NCBI GenBank assembly: GCA_022709905.1
Contig: JAKLHY010000006.1
Coordinates: 1 to 64,000, forward strand
Origin: Verrucomicrobiota bacterium
GTDB taxonomy: Bacteria; Verrucomicrobiota; Verrucomicrobiia; Limisphaerales; UBA1319
Reading direction: 5' to 3'
Length of the DNA: 64,000 nt
Shown here piece after piece: positions 44,085 to 54,532 of this stretch (positions are counted from its first letter, which is position 1; every line of letters begins with the position of its first letter). Under the pieces are notes generated by a model. It was not told where the DNA came from. It did not search any database and worked only from the letters and a program-made list of their open reading frames with translations. Both the position numbers and the translations under genes were made by a program.

Positions 44085-47000
44085 TTATTCCTTCAATCGC
44101 ACCCGGTAGAACCTGGCCAGTCCATTGGAATCTGGATCCGCGTATTCCATCTCCCCACCAGTGCCTTCAATCCCGTCCACTAAAGTCGCCCACTCGGCTG
44201 CAAAAACCTCCAGGGCGGCTTCGACCAAGTATTTCTTGCCTTTGACGGAGGGCCATTTGACGACCACCTGGGGAGGCGCTCCCGCTTCGAGGCCATTCCG
44301 AATCCTGCTGGCCCAGAGCCTGAGGCGCGAGCGAACATCGACGGGATCTGTGCCGGCTTTGAATTCGGCCCAGTTGGGCACGCCATCTCCATCCGCATCA
44401 GCCAGGGCGTCGGACAGCAGATTCGACACCTCGCCGAAGTAACGCAAACGCCAGTGATCGGGAATCAGATCCTGCCAGCTGGACTGCGATAAATCCCGCA
44501 AAGCCAGCAATCCATTCTGAACTTGCTGCGGGAATAGCCCCAATCCATTCGGCGACGCTGAGATGTTTGCAAATTCCACCCGATAAACGGAATCGGCTGC
44601 CGCAGTGGACGGGATTATAATATCCAGGCTTCCCACTTCCGTGTCTCCCCAGAGCCCGGAAGCTGAACTGTTCAGCCACGCGGCAGCATAGCCTATCGTG
44701 GATAAGGGCTGAGAAAAGGTCGGCTGCCCAATCCCGGTGGCCGGTCGGAAGACCACATTCTGATCCAGCGCCGGCGAACCCCCGAGCGCGTTCACTCGAA
44801 GAAACATCAGCAAAGTCCGAATTGGATGAGGCCCCGTAATCGAGGCGCGAATCGGAACCGTCACCTTCTCACCGGCTCTGGCAAGAATGTCTCCGGCCGA
44901 AAACACCACCGAAGGCGGGCTGGTGGAACCGACTCCAGCCAGGGACTCGGCAGGCGATGCGGCTTGACGATTCGAGAAATCGATTGCCGGGCGATCCGCT
45001 TCACCACGGAATGTGTTGGGAACTTCCTCGGCGTTAAGCACACCGTTGGACCAAAACCGGGCATACCATTTCAAACTGGGATCGAGCGACCTTCGGAAAG
45101 TAACGTAGACATCGGTGACATCCAATATTCCGTCGCCAAACTTGATCTTGTCAATCTCCTCCGCATCCGCGCCGTTCGACATCATTCGCTCGAGGTGATT
45201 CAGAGAATCCGACGAATCCATCGCGTCAAACATATCGGATTGCTCGGGGGGCCTATTCAGACCGTATCCGTAAAGAGTCATGAAATTGGTCCCCGGAAAC
45301 AACATGCTCTGGAAGACTTGAACAACGTCATTGTTCAAAAGCCAGCCCTCGCCGAAATCGCCCGCGTTAAACCACCGGAACGGCGCCACGTCGCCCACCA
45401 CATAACGGGCACTCCCAACCTTCACGTGCTTAATAGCGTTGATCGACCCGAGCCCCAGGGAATTGTTAGTGGGTGTTTCAATGTAAACGTCCGCCGAAAT
45501 TCCATCAGAGGTTGCCGAAGGACGGATGAGTTTGATCTGGTACTCCTGGTCAAGGGCCGCATTGGTCGGCACGGTAAAGCTGTAGCCTCCGACGATGACC
45601 TTGCCTTCCGAGCTCTTCCAAAGCCGATCATGAGCAATGGAAAAGGCAATCAGGTCCTGCTCTTTCGTATTGTACAAATTGGTCTTGGTTACTCGCTCCA
45701 GCCAGCCGATCATGAGTAAGTTATTGTTGGTGTTCTTCAAATGCAGGCTGGCAACCGGTTCACCGTTGTAGTTTTCAAAAACAGACGAAGGAAAACCCGA
45801 TGGCAAATCGATCTCAAACAGAGAATCAAGGTTCGTGGAGATGTCGTTGGTAAAAAGGAAAACCTGATCGAGAGGCACGGCAGGAGGAATCTGGTGATAG
45901 GCTCCTTCTTGTCCCTTTACGGGTGCCATAAGCATGGACTCGAATTCGCACAATCCGCTATTGACCTTCGGCCCGATGAGATTGGTCACCACGACGCCGA
46001 ATTGGAGGGTGTACATTTTCTGGTTTGGAATCAGGGAGAGCGTCACAGGCGCGTAGAAAGTCTGGCCGGCGGCGGCAATGAACCGACTCGATGCCTCGCC
46101 GTTTTCGAAGCCAAACGTCAACCGGTTGGCATTAAAGTTCGTGGGGGAAAACTGTTTGCTGATGGGCAGGCTGGCTTGAAAATGGTCGCGGAACGCTTGG
46201 GCCCGGAATGTGATATTATTGGTGATTTTCAGGGAGACGATATCCCCGCTCAGGATTGGGCCTTGAACACCATTGACCGTCGTATCATTGGTGAGCACCA
46301 CCGAGTCGTCGATGGTGTAATAGATCTGCGCGCCGGCGGTCTCCGTCAAGACCGTGAAGTGCGCGGGATTATCGCCCAGGATGACGGGGGGTGCAGTTCG
46401 GAACTGCATTCGGGATCGGATGAGATTGCTCGGGCGCCGCGGAGGATCAGTAGCCAGAGCCTTGACAGTGAAATCGGGTTGAGGGGATACCAACGACGGC
46501 GGGACTTCGTCGGGATACATGCCGTCCCAATAAGGCAGGGATCGTTCACCCACGATGCCAGGGATTGGAGTGGGAATCGAGTCTGGCTCGTCAATCTGCG
46601 GGGTTGGCCCCAGAGTGTAGGTGACCGTGTGTGGCTCGGCCAGAATGGCAATCGTCGTTTCATTGTAGAAAACCGTGTCCTCGATGGGAACAAGCTTGGA
46701 TTTCTTTTCGCCGGTTTTTTCGTCGATGATAAAGATGACATAACCGATGACCGGATCGCTCACCGGGGGACGGGGGGGAGCCACTTGAATGCGTCGAAGA
46801 GCGCCGCTGATGGAATCCACCGCCAGTATGCCGTTGTCATAATCCTTGGCGAGTCCCATCGGACCAAAGAAGCGTGCGGACAGGAGCGGGCCGTTGACGA
46901 GACCCTGTTCTCCGGCCTTGCCGGCGTAAGTGGAAACCGACCAGACATCCGTTCCGAAATAATCGCTGAGATCTTGATCGACGAAGATTTTGCGCAGGGT

Positions 47001-47789
47001 GTGATTCCCTGTGTCGCTGACCAAGAGCCCAAGGGTATTCCCGGCCCAAAGCAGGCCGCCGGGCGCGGCAAAGAGGGCGTTTGTCGCAAAGTAATCGTCC
47101 CGGGATCCGGACAGACCATAGATATTTCCAGCCAGCAGGCTGACTCGCCCCTGGGCATCGATCATTCGGATCGTATTATCGCCGCTGTCGGCAACGTAGA
47201 TCTTGCCAGCGTCGTCCAGAGCCAAGGACGCCGGACGCGAAAAGCCGGTGGCGATCGTGGTGACAGTGTTCGCTGAATCCAATTTGCGAATCGCGCGGTT
47301 CTTAAAATCAGCGATGTAGACATTGCCTTGAGAGTCCGCCGCCAAACCCACAGGAAAATTGAAGCGGGCAGCCGCGCCGGCGCCATTGATATTACCCGAC
47401 GTGGTCGATCCCGCCAGGGTCGTGACCATGGCCACCTGTCCAGTCACAGTCACGAATCGCAACAGGTTGTTCCCGGAATCGGCGACCACCAGACCGCCCC
47501 GGGCGAACACAACACCCCGCGGAGTGCTGAAGCGCGCGAAAAAACCCGGCCCGTCGACATAACCCGCTTCACCGGTCAATCCGGCCAGCGTCGTCAGAAA
47601 GCCGGTGGACGGATCGTATCTGGCAATGCGGTGGTTGGCGCTATCAGCAAGGTAATAGACGTTGTCCGATCCCACGGTCACTTCGTAGGGCTCGAACAAT
47701 CCATTAGTGATCACCGAATCAACGGTCTGAGCCTTGCCGGTGACGGCCAGGCACGCCAACAACATCAGAATCGGCCTGAGATTTTTCAT
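44085..47789 (-). CDS. Giant secreted NHL-propeller protein with cohesin-like and dockerin-like segments (copy 3)
   Basis: This 1234-residue protein has a signal peptide (LRPILMLLACLAVTGKAQ). NHL beta-propeller repeats span about 22-330 (VYYLADSANHRIARYD, LVVADSGNNLLRF, VYIADFKNRAIRKLD, IYVADSGDNTIRMID). Next comes a chitobiase-C-terminal-like segment (AQIYYTIDDS). A cohesin-like segment starts at about 570. A split EF-hand/dockerin-like pair follows (VGDVAPFRWFNAGDFGEG near 796; FGDGILDVTDVYVTFRRSLD near 880), then a second cohesin-like segment near 970. A type-3-thrombospondin-like loop (DADGDGVPNWAEFKAGTDP) precedes a tail ending ARFYRVRLKE. It is the most divergent of the three paralogues, with a longer insert between the EF-hand halves. 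The ATG at 47789 begins the signal peptide; an upstream start at 47867 is rejected. Confidence 0.8.
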   Translation of the reverse strand: MKNLRPILMLLACLAVTGKAQTVDSVITNGLFEPYEVTVGSDNVYYLADSANHRIARYDPSTGFLTTLAGLTGEAGYVDGPGFFARFSTPRGVVFARGGLVVADSGNNLLRFVTVTGQVAMVTTLAGSTTSGNINGAGAAARFNFPVGLAADSQGNVYIADFKNRAIRKLDSANTVTTIATGFSRPASLALDDAGKIYVADSGDNTIRMIDAQGRVSLLAGNIYGLSGSRDDYFATNALFAAPGGLLWAGNTLGLLVSDTGNHTLRKIFVDQDLSDYFGTDVWSVSTYAGKAGEQGLVNGPLLSARFFGPMGLAKDYDNGILAVDSISGALRRIQVAPPRPPVSDPVIGYVIFIIDEKTGEKKSKLVPIEDTVFYNETTIAILAEPHTVTYTLGPTPQIDEPDSIPTPIPGIVGERSLPYWDGMYPDEVPPSLVSPQPDFTVKALATDPPRRPSNLIRSRMQFRTAPPVILGDNPAHFTVLTETAGAQIYYTIDDSVVLTNDTTVNGVQGPILSGDIVSLKITNNITFRAQAFRDHFQASLPISKQFSPTNFNANRLTFGFENGEASSRFIAAAGQTFYAPVTLSLIPNQKMYTLQFGVVVTNLIGPKVNSGLCEFESMLMAPVKGQEGAYHQIPPAVPLDQVFLFTNDISTNLDSLFEIDLPSGFPSSVFENYNGEPVASLHLKNTNNNLLMIGWLERVTKTNLYNTKEQDLIAFSIAHDRLWKSSEGKVIVGGYSFTVPTNAALDQEYQIKLIRPSATSDGISADVYIETPTNNSLGLGSINAIKHVKVGSARYVVGDVAPFRWFNAGDFGEGWLLNNDVVQVFQSMLFPGTNFMTLYGYGLNRPPEQSDMFDAMDSSDSLNHLERMMSNGADAEEIDKIKFGDGILDVTDVYVTFRRSLDPSLKWYARFWSNGVLNAEEVPNTFRGEADRPAIDFSNRQAASPAESLAGVGSTSPPSVVFSAGDILARAGEKVTVPIRASITGPHPIRTLLMFLRVNALGGSPALDQNVVFRPATGIGQPTFSQPLSTIGYAAAWLNSSASGLWGDTEVGSLDIIIPSTAAADSVYRVEFANISASPNGLGLFPQQVQNGLLALRDLSQSSWQDLIPDHWRLRYFGEVSNLLSDALADADGDGVPNWAEFKAGTDPVDVRSRLRLWASRIRNGLEAGAPPQVVVKWPSVKGKKYLVEAALEVFAAEWATLVDGIEGTGGEMEYADPDSNGLARFYRVRLKE

Positions 47790-48057
47790 GGAAACACTGG
47801 AGACTGGATGATTGCCTTCGATGCAAACCGTGATCTCGTTATTCTCAAAGCCCAGGACGGACGCCAACCGAAAACGGATTCCTGATCTCCTTCGAGGCCA
47901 CAGCCGGATGGAAGGAACGATCGCACCGGTATACTGCTAGAATCTACGGGCACAACAGTCATTTTGCTTTTCAGGATGTCAACTTTGTCGCATTCCTGAT
48001 CATGGTTCGGGCAGACGGCCGCTGGACACGGCGACCGTCTTCCCTCTTCATTCCAAG

Positions 48058-51000
48058 TTATTGAGTTCGGACTCGATAGAACCGGTTATTGCCGGCCACG
48101 GTTTTAACGACATATTCGATCACCTCGCCCTGGCCTTGCAGATTTCCGGCTATCGATTGCCAATCACCGTCCTGCAAACTGGCGCTGCTCTCGATGAGAT
48201 AAAACTTGCCCAATTCTCCAAACCATCGCAGGACAACACCCTGCGGGGTGGTCGTGGGACTCAGCAACTGGCCGGTGTGGATGCGGAGGCTGACCGGGTT
48301 GGTCCCGCCGGCGTATTCGCGGGCGTTCTCGACACCATCGTCATCCGGATCAGCGCCGGCCTGGGCTAACGGATGCGTCAAGCTGCCAAAGAACCGTCGT
48401 TTCCACTCATCGGACATTGTCTCCGCGGGCTGCTGGGCGGAGCACTCAACCCAGGCACATCCCGGAATGGACTCCAAGTCATATTGGGTATCGAGGTTGG
48501 GCGCGCCATCCACCCCTGTGAATTGAACCGCATAAGACTGTCCGGACACAGCCCCAGAAGGGATGACGAAACGAATATGGCCGAGCAGCATTTTGTTCTG
48601 GAGGGTGGGACTGAAATTTCCCAGAGCCCAGCCCTGCAGGATATCATTGGCGGCGGCGTTCAGCTTCCATGGCGGCGTGGGAATTCCACCCGCAGGGGCA
48701 AAATCGCCCTGCTGCGCGATTTCAGGTCCACCATTCATCGGTGTGATCAAAGTGCGGAACTGCAATCCCGCCACTTGGAATCCCGGCTGAACCTCCAGAT
48801 AGATTGGCACACTCACGCGTTGCCCCGGTTGAGCGTTTTCCACAACACCGGCCACGATCCGAGCCTGACGGAACCATGCGAGTCCGCTGTTATCATAAGA
48901 TTCAGCCGGCGAATCAGGCGAGTTGCTCAGTTGAGTGCGGATAGGCTGACGGCCATTTTCCGTCAATTGCCGCCACCAATTGTTGGTATTCAACCGCAGG
49001 GATCGATCCAGGGTTACCTGCCAGTCCAGATATCGGATCTGGCCATCGCCACCCACTGAAGACGGTGTATCCATGGGATAAGAGTCCATCGCGTCGAAGA
49101 TATCACTGAAAGAATACGGCAGCCGCAGCCCCATGGAGGCATAAAAGGCCACGTTAACATCGCTGTTATTGAGGTTGGTATTGCCGAATCTGCCGGCGTT
49201 GTACCATGTGACGCCCGGGTAACCCGAGACATCCCCCACCAGGTAGCCCAAGTCGGTGGACACTTTGATTGTGGTCGGAGCCAGGCTCGAGAGAACCACG
49301 GTGCTTTGGAAGCCATCCAGGGTTCCCGAAGGCTCCAAAACGGAGAGGCTGTAAACCTGCCCGGCCTGGGCGCTGGCTGGAATCTGAACGGCCAGCAAAA
49401 TAACCGGTCCGGTTTCGGTCAACTCAAAGAAGGAGTTTGTCGCCACATAAGCAACAGCGACACCCGTGGTATTCCCGTTCAGATAACTCTTAGTTTGAGC
49501 CACAGCGGTTTTGCCGGATACAGCCGGAACCTGGAGTTGGATAAAATCGTTGCTCGTAACGACCATGGCCCGGAAGTTGTTGGTCGGCAACACCGGGGCG
49601 GCGGCGGTTTCCGGTTTGATCTCGGTTCTGAATTGGAGCGAGCGCAACCGGTCTCCCGAAAGCAAATTCATGCCGACGGGCACCACAATGGTGGAGCCGG
49701 GCGCCGCTTCAAAAGTCTGGTTGATCCCAATGCTGCTGGTTTTGAGATTCTTGAAGAGGAACGTTTGCATGACCACGCTGCTGGGATGGTAGCCCTCCTT
49801 GAATCCTCGAACCTTGAACACCACATCATTGGTGAGACCGTTGAAGATGCTGATCCGGCCGCCCAGATAGTGGGTGGAGTTTGTGGTCGGTTCGCTGCCA
49901 TCGATGGTATAGTACAATTCAGCCCCGAAAGTGGAGTTCGTAATGGTGAATCCCGCCATATTAATCCCATCGATGGAAGGATTGGCCACCTGATAACGGA
50001 ACTGGCCCACCACAACCGGACTGGGCTTGCGGCCTGGAGCCACGCCAATCGCCTTGACGGTCACGTCAGGCGTGATCGGCCGAACCAGAGTCAAGGGAAG
50101 CAGCAACTCGATAGGATCCCCAATATAGCCGATTGGACCCGGAGTAAAGGGAGGGGGACTCAGACTGTCGCGAGTCGGATCAGGGACAGCGCGTGGGTTC
50201 CGGGTGTCGCCGTAAGAGTAAAAGACCTCGGTTCCGGTCTCATGGACGACCGCAACGACGTTGTCGTTGTTGAAAGTGCTATTGGTAACATCCAACAAAT
50301 CGGCATAGACAATTCCCGAGAGCCAGTTGGTGCTGAGGATGATAATGCCCAAGCGAGGGGGATTCACCGCTGGCAGGGTAACCAGCGAGGAAGGCAGCCG
50401 CAGAATGCTGTTCTGTCCCAGATCGGCGACGACAACACTCTCGGTTTGGTCTTGAGCCAAACCGACCGGATGGCTAATTCCCGGATTGCCCAAGACCGCG
50501 TAAGTTTCCACCGAATAACACGTCATGTTGGTGTTGTAAAAGATCCGTCGAATGAGGCCGTTTCCCGAATCGCTCACCAACAATCCATTTTCGTCACCCC
50601 TCCATAGAAGCCCTCGAGGATTGTTGAAACGGGCGTCCGAGGCAAAAACAGCGTCCACATTTCCAAACTCCGACCGCGAATCGCGTCCCGCAAGCACCGT
50701 CAGACTGTTATTCTGCCAGAGCTTGATGCAGTTATCGCCGGAATCGGCGATAAAAAGCCGTCCATCGTTGGCCAGTGCCACGGCTGACGGACGATAGAGG
50801 TTGGTAGCCACAACGGTGGTCACGCTACCGCCTGGAGTAAGCTTGCGAATGGCGTTGTTCAGCACATCGGCGATGAAAATGTTGCCATCCGCGTCCACCG
50901 CCATGCCGGCCGGGGCGTTGAATTGGGCCGTGAGGCCCTGCCCATCGGCCTTTCCGGCTGTGCTTCCCGCCACGGTGGTCACCACCCCATCAAAAGTCAC

Positions 51001-51348
51001 GGCACGAATTCGATGATTGCCGGAATCAGCCACGAAGAGTTTGCCGTCGCTGACGACAATGCCCTGCGGACTGAAAAAACGAGCGCGTAAGCCCGATCCG
51101 TCGGCATCTCCAACGGTGCCCTCCATGCCGGCCAGTGTGGTCAATGTCCCGGCCTCGCTAAAACGAACCACGCGATTGTTGACACTATCGGTGATGTAGA
51201 GCGCGTTGGTGACAACGTCCGCCGCTACGCCGAAGGGCTCGATCAAACCCGTGCTAACCAGGGTCTCAACACTTTGGGCGGGCTGGGCCATCAGAGGCAT
51301 CGAGCCTGCCACCAGGGCAACGATCATCCTGAGGATTTGTTTGGTCAT
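48058..51348 (-). CDS. Giant secreted NHL-propeller protein with cohesin-like and dockerin-like segments (copy 2)
   Basis: The 1096-residue protein has a signal peptide to about AQPAQS. Six NHL blades span about 30-330 (LYITDSVNNRVVRFS, LFVADSGNHRIRAV, IFIADVLNNAIRKLT, LFIADSGDNCIKLW and others). A CHB_HEX_C-like segment is marked by ELYYTIDGSEPTTNST. Cohesin-like segment 1 spans about 545-700 (STIVVPVGMNLLSGDRLRSL). The dockerin-like pair is at about 703-785 (VGDVSGYPGVTWYNAGRFG; GGDGQIRYLDWQVTLDRSL). Cohesin-like segment 2 spans about 839-970 (GQRVSVPIYLEVQPGFQVAG; LLGHIRFVIPSGAVSGQSYA). A calcium loop DPDDDGVENAREYAGGTNP and a tail ending NRFYRVRTQ follow. Domain names rest on motif resemblance only. 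It lies 47 nt from copy 1 and is probably in the same operon. Confidence 0.82.
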   Translation of the reverse strand: MTKQILRMIVALVAGSMPLMAQPAQSVETLVSTGLIEPFGVAADVVTNALYITDSVNNRVVRFSEAGTLTTLAGMEGTVGDADGSGLRARFFSPQGIVVSDGKLFVADSGNHRIRAVTFDGVVTTVAGSTAGKADGQGLTAQFNAPAGMAVDADGNIFIADVLNNAIRKLTPGGSVTTVVATNLYRPSAVALANDGRLFIADSGDNCIKLWQNNSLTVLAGRDSRSEFGNVDAVFASDARFNNPRGLLWRGDENGLLVSDSGNGLIRRIFYNTNMTCYSVETYAVLGNPGISHPVGLAQDQTESVVVADLGQNSILRLPSSLVTLPAVNPPRLGIIILSTNWLSGIVYADLLDVTNSTFNNDNVVAVVHETGTEVFYSYGDTRNPRAVPDPTRDSLSPPPFTPGPIGYIGDPIELLLPLTLVRPITPDVTVKAIGVAPGRKPSPVVVGQFRYQVANPSIDGINMAGFTITNSTFGAELYYTIDGSEPTTNSTHYLGGRISIFNGLTNDVVFKVRGFKEGYHPSSVVMQTFLFKNLKTSSIGINQTFEAAPGSTIVVPVGMNLLSGDRLRSLQFRTEIKPETAAAPVLPTNNFRAMVVTSNDFIQLQVPAVSGKTAVAQTKSYLNGNTTGVAVAYVATNSFFELTETGPVILLAVQIPASAQAGQVYSLSVLEPSGTLDGFQSTVVLSSLAPTTIKVSTDLGYLVGDVSGYPGVTWYNAGRFGNTNLNNSDVNVAFYASMGLRLPYSFSDIFDAMDSYPMDTPSSVGGDGQIRYLDWQVTLDRSLRLNTNNWWRQLTENGRQPIRTQLSNSPDSPAESYDNSGLAWFRQARIVAGVVENAQPGQRVSVPIYLEVQPGFQVAGLQFRTLITPMNGGPEIAQQGDFAPAGGIPTPPWKLNAAANDILQGWALGNFSPTLQNKMLLGHIRFVIPSGAVSGQSYAVQFTGVDGAPNLDTQYDLESIPGCAWVECSAQQPAETMSDEWKRRFFGSLTHPLAQAGADPDDDGVENAREYAGGTNPVSLRIHTGQLLSPTTTPQGVVLRWFGELGKFYLIESSASLQDGDWQSIAGNLQGQGEVIEYVVKTVAGNNRFYRVRTQ

Positions 51349-51395
51349 ATGGACGGGTCCTTTTGATTTCTTGGGTGAGTCATAGGTGATGGATT

Positions 51396-54300
51396 TTACT
51401 TTGTCTGGGGAATTGACTTGAGTGACGATTGAAGCCGGTTGATCTGGGACAACGGCGAGGTCCCCGAGGCCTGCAATCGGATCCGATAAAACCGATTACC
51501 CGCATCCAGGGATTGTGTCTGCACCTCCATCGGCCCGCCTTGTCCTTCGATGGATGAGGCAACCGCGCTCCAGAGACCCGAATTCAGGTCGTCCGTTGCT
51601 TCCAGTATATACTGTCTGCCCGACTGCGCAAACCAGCGCAACTTCCAGGAGTTCGGTTTGGATTCGTCCGCGCGCGATGCCTGCAAGCGTAACGTGACGG
51701 GATCGGTGCCCTGGAGATATTCCTGGAGGTTGGATAAGCCGTCGAAGTCCGGATCGGCGTCAGCCTGGGCCCATGGATTGGCCGGATTGCCAAAGCAATG
51801 GGTCGTCCACTCGTATGACATTGGATTCTGGGGGGTTTGGGCTGGAGTCAGGACCCATACGCTGGCGGGAAATGTCTCGAAATCGTATTGGGTTTTGATG
51901 TCGGGCGCTCCATCCGCACCGCTGAAACAGACGTCAAAACTGTCCCCCGGCTGCGCTTCAATCGGCACCGTGAATCGCAGGTAGCCCACCAGATTACTGC
52001 CCCCGAGGGCAGGTTGGATATCCCCAATATTCCATGCGGCAGCGATCTCGCTGGAGTCCAAACTGAGTTTTCTGAAGGACTGGGGCAATTTCCCAGCCGG
52101 GATAAAATCGGGGCGCGTTCCATTGACAGCCCGGCCGCTGGCAGACCGGATCTGAGCCCGGAATTGAAGGCCGGAGATTTGACAGCCGGATTCGACTTGC
52201 AGGAAAACCGGAACCCGCACTAATTCCCCGGGTTTGGCGTTTTCGACGGGACGGGCGATCAATTGGGCTGATCGCTTCCAGAAGCGCGCTGCTGTCGATG
52301 CTTGGTCCTGGGCCGGAACCAGGCTGGCGCCACCGCCAGTGTGGAAATCGGCGTCAAAAGAAATGCGATGTCCCCCCTCGGACCAACTGCGCTGATAATT
52401 CCGGGTGAAACCCGGAATGCGAAGGGATCGCAACAAGACGGTTTGCCAGTCCAGGAATCGGATTTGGCCATCGCCTCCCGCCACCGGTGGCAAGTCCTCA
52501 GGAAAAACATCCATGGCATCGAATACATCGGTATATTGATAGGGGAGTCTGATGCCAACGCTGGCATAAAACACGGCGTTGACATCGGCGTTGTCCAGAG
52601 ATTGTCCGCCAAAATCACCAGCATTATACCACACACCCTGGTGGATATCGCCGACAGAATACGGGATGTTGTCGACCTGGATCGTTCGGGGCGGCATGAC
52701 GGTCAGGATCACAGGTGATTCCGCCGCATCGGAAGTGGCTGTGGCCTCCAGCACTCTGACGGTGTAACTGTCGCCCGATCTGGCCGTGTTTGGAATCGGC
52801 ACAGTTAACATGGCCGCAACAGCAAAACGGTCCACCTCGTATTGAGCAAAGGAGCCGATAAAGCTGATCGCCAGTCCCTTCGTTTTACCCACGCTATAGG
52901 AGTAAGCTGTAAATGTCGTTCCATCCTTGTTGGAAACCGGCAAAGGGATAAAGTCGTTGGTGTCGACATTCAACGCCTGAAAATCATCGACGAGTTCGGG
53001 GGTTTCGGCCGTCTTGGGGGTGATTTCGACGCGGAATTGGAGGGATTGGATGGTGGTGGCTTCTCGAAGATTGATCGTCACGGGAATGATGGCACCGGCC
53101 CCAATGCCGGCATGGACGTCCCGATGAACGCCGATCTGGTTCTCGGTGGGGCGAATCCCCGTGGCGGTTGCTGAAGTGCCATTGCTGAGAAATGCCTTGA
53201 CCTTGAGATAAGTTAAATCGCGCAACGACTCATGCCAGTAGATGGAGCTGACTTGGTTTGTGAAGACAAGACGGAGGGAGTTGGTTGTTGGTTCGCTTCC
53301 GTCCGTGGTGTAGTAGACCGAACTGGCGAAGAAAAGATTGGCGTTTGGATTGATTACCTGGATCACTTGTCCCATGGGAAAGTATCCGGTGTTGGGAACA
53401 AGGATGGGGGCCAATGCGACAGCATTCGTGTCTCCCCCGGTGCCGCCTGCGACCGTTATTTTCCGGATAATGTGATAATAGACTTCGGTGGCATAAACGG
53501 TACCGTCGTTGGCCACCGCGAGCCCGACCGGTTCTCGGGCTTCCGCATAGCGCGTGGAGCCATCCAGCCAGCCCTCGTACGGACATTCCCAGAGATCGGG
53601 ATCGACGCCATAGAGCGTGGAGACAATTCCGCTCGGGCTGATGATTCGAACCCGATGATTCGCCCGATCGGCCAGCACAAGATCTCCGGCCGGGGTTTTG
53701 ACGATTTTTTCGGGCTGATCAAACAAAGCTGTGGTAGCAGGACCATCGCGAAAACCCGGCTGCCCCGGTTTTCCAACAGTCAATACCGTCTGTCCATTGG
53801 TCGGATTGAGAAACTTGACAATATGACGGCCGGATTCGCTGACCGCCAGGAGTCCACTGTCAAGCACAGCGACACCGGCAGGCCGATCCAGCCCGTCAAC
53901 AATGATCCGCGTCACCCCCCCGGGCAGGCTGATCTGCTTCACGGCGCCTTTGGGAGGGGTGGAATTCGAAGGCCCCGACTCGGTCACGTAAAGACCGGCT
54001 GAGGGATCAATCGCGACCGCGGTGGGGTTCACCAGGTTGGATGCCACCAGCGTGCTGTTGCCGTAAGGATCCAGGCGCAACAGGCGGCCATCCCCCTGAG
54101 TAATCACAAACAGGTTGTCGTTCTCATCGACAGCAACCGCCACCGGCTTATTCAGCCCGGACATCAACGTTTGAGTGAGGTCTGCGCCGAGATCCAAGAT
54201 TCGAATCCGGCCATTATCACGGTCGGCAACGTAGAGGTAGTTCTGGGTGCTATCCAAAGCGCATCCGTAAGGACTGTAAAACTGCGCTTCTTGCAGGGTG

Positions 54301-54497
54301 GCGCCATCCCGATAACCGTGGGCTGGCATTCCATCAACAGGCCCCCCGCCCAGGGTAGTCACCGTGCCTTCAGCCCGAGTCGCGCACGCGGATACACCAA
54401 GGACGGCCAGGATGGCCGCGATAAGCAGGCCGCGGTAAACTGTCGGTGCCCGGTCCCCATCGCTGGCAGAACGAATGAAATGGGTCAGTCTGTTCAT
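51396..54497 (-). CDS. Giant secreted NHL-propeller protein with cohesin-like and dockerin-like segments (copy 1)
   Basis: This 1033-residue protein has an N-terminal hydrophobic segment (GLLIAAILAVLGVSACATRA) that may be a lipoprotein signal with C at LGVSAC. The NHL propeller spans about 50-330. CHB_HEX_C-like VYYTTDGSEPTTNS follows. Cohesin-like segment 1 starts near 462. The dockerin-like pair is near 609-685 (VGDIHQGVWYNAGDFGG; GGDGQIRFLDWQTVLLRSL). Cohesin-like segment 2 starts near 752 (GELVRVPVFLQVESGCQISG; NLVGYLRFTVPIEAQPGDSF). A calcium loop DPDFDGLSNLQEYLQGTDP is followed by FYRIRLQ and, unlike the other copies, about 25 more residues. It starts only 36 nt after the secretin gene, so it probably shares that transcript. 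The ATG at 54497 is chosen because upstream starts overlap the secretin gene. Confidence 0.82.
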   Translation of the reverse strand: MNRLTHFIRSASDGDRAPTVYRGLLIAAILAVLGVSACATRAEGTVTTLGGGPVDGMPAHGYRDGATLQEAQFYSPYGCALDSTQNYLYVADRDNGRIRILDLGADLTQTLMSGLNKPVAVAVDENDNLFVITQGDGRLLRLDPYGNSTLVASNLVNPTAVAIDPSAGLYVTESGPSNSTPPKGAVKQISLPGGVTRIIVDGLDRPAGVAVLDSGLLAVSESGRHIVKFLNPTNGQTVLTVGKPGQPGFRDGPATTALFDQPEKIVKTPAGDLVLADRANHRVRIISPSGIVSTLYGVDPDLWECPYEGWLDGSTRYAEAREPVGLAVANDGTVYATEVYYHIIRKITVAGGTGGDTNAVALAPILVPNTGYFPMGQVIQVINPNANLFFASSVYYTTDGSEPTTNSLRLVFTNQVSSIYWHESLRDLTYLKVKAFLSNGTSATATGIRPTENQIGVHRDVHAGIGAGAIIPVTINLREATTIQSLQFRVEITPKTAETPELVDDFQALNVDTNDFIPLPVSNKDGTTFTAYSYSVGKTKGLAISFIGSFAQYEVDRFAVAAMLTVPIPNTARSGDSYTVRVLEATATSDAAESPVILTVMPPRTIQVDNIPYSVGDIHQGVWYNAGDFGGQSLDNADVNAVFYASVGIRLPYQYTDVFDAMDVFPEDLPPVAGGDGQIRFLDWQTVLLRSLRIPGFTRNYQRSWSEGGHRISFDADFHTGGGASLVPAQDQASTAARFWKRSAQLIARPVENAKPGELVRVPVFLQVESGCQISGLQFRAQIRSASGRAVNGTRPDFIPAGKLPQSFRKLSLDSSEIAAAWNIGDIQPALGGSNLVGYLRFTVPIEAQPGDSFDVCFSGADGAPDIKTQYDFETFPASVWVLTPAQTPQNPMSYEWTTHCFGNPANPWAQADADPDFDGLSNLQEYLQGTDPVTLRLQASRADESKPNSWKLRWFAQSGRQYILEATDDLNSGLWSAVASSIEGQGGPMEVQTQSLDAGNRFYRIRLQASGTSPLSQINRLQSSLKSIPQTK

Positions 54498-54532
54498 ATA
54501 CCGGTTTCTCGGATCGTTCGATGAGCCAAGCC

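Noticed and set aside
45741..47276. A 511-codon plus-strand frame opposite an NHL gene
   Set aside because: Mirror frame of a high-GC gene; no recognisable motifs, while the minus strand shows NHL repeats.
48014..48041. Hairpin with AGACGG/CCGTCT arms after the second NHL gene
   Set aside because: Six-bp arms, long loop, and no T-run in the direction of transcription.
49306..50607. A 433-codon plus-strand frame opposite the second NHL gene
   Set aside because: Antisense shadow of clear NHL and CHB_HEX_C-like coding sequence.
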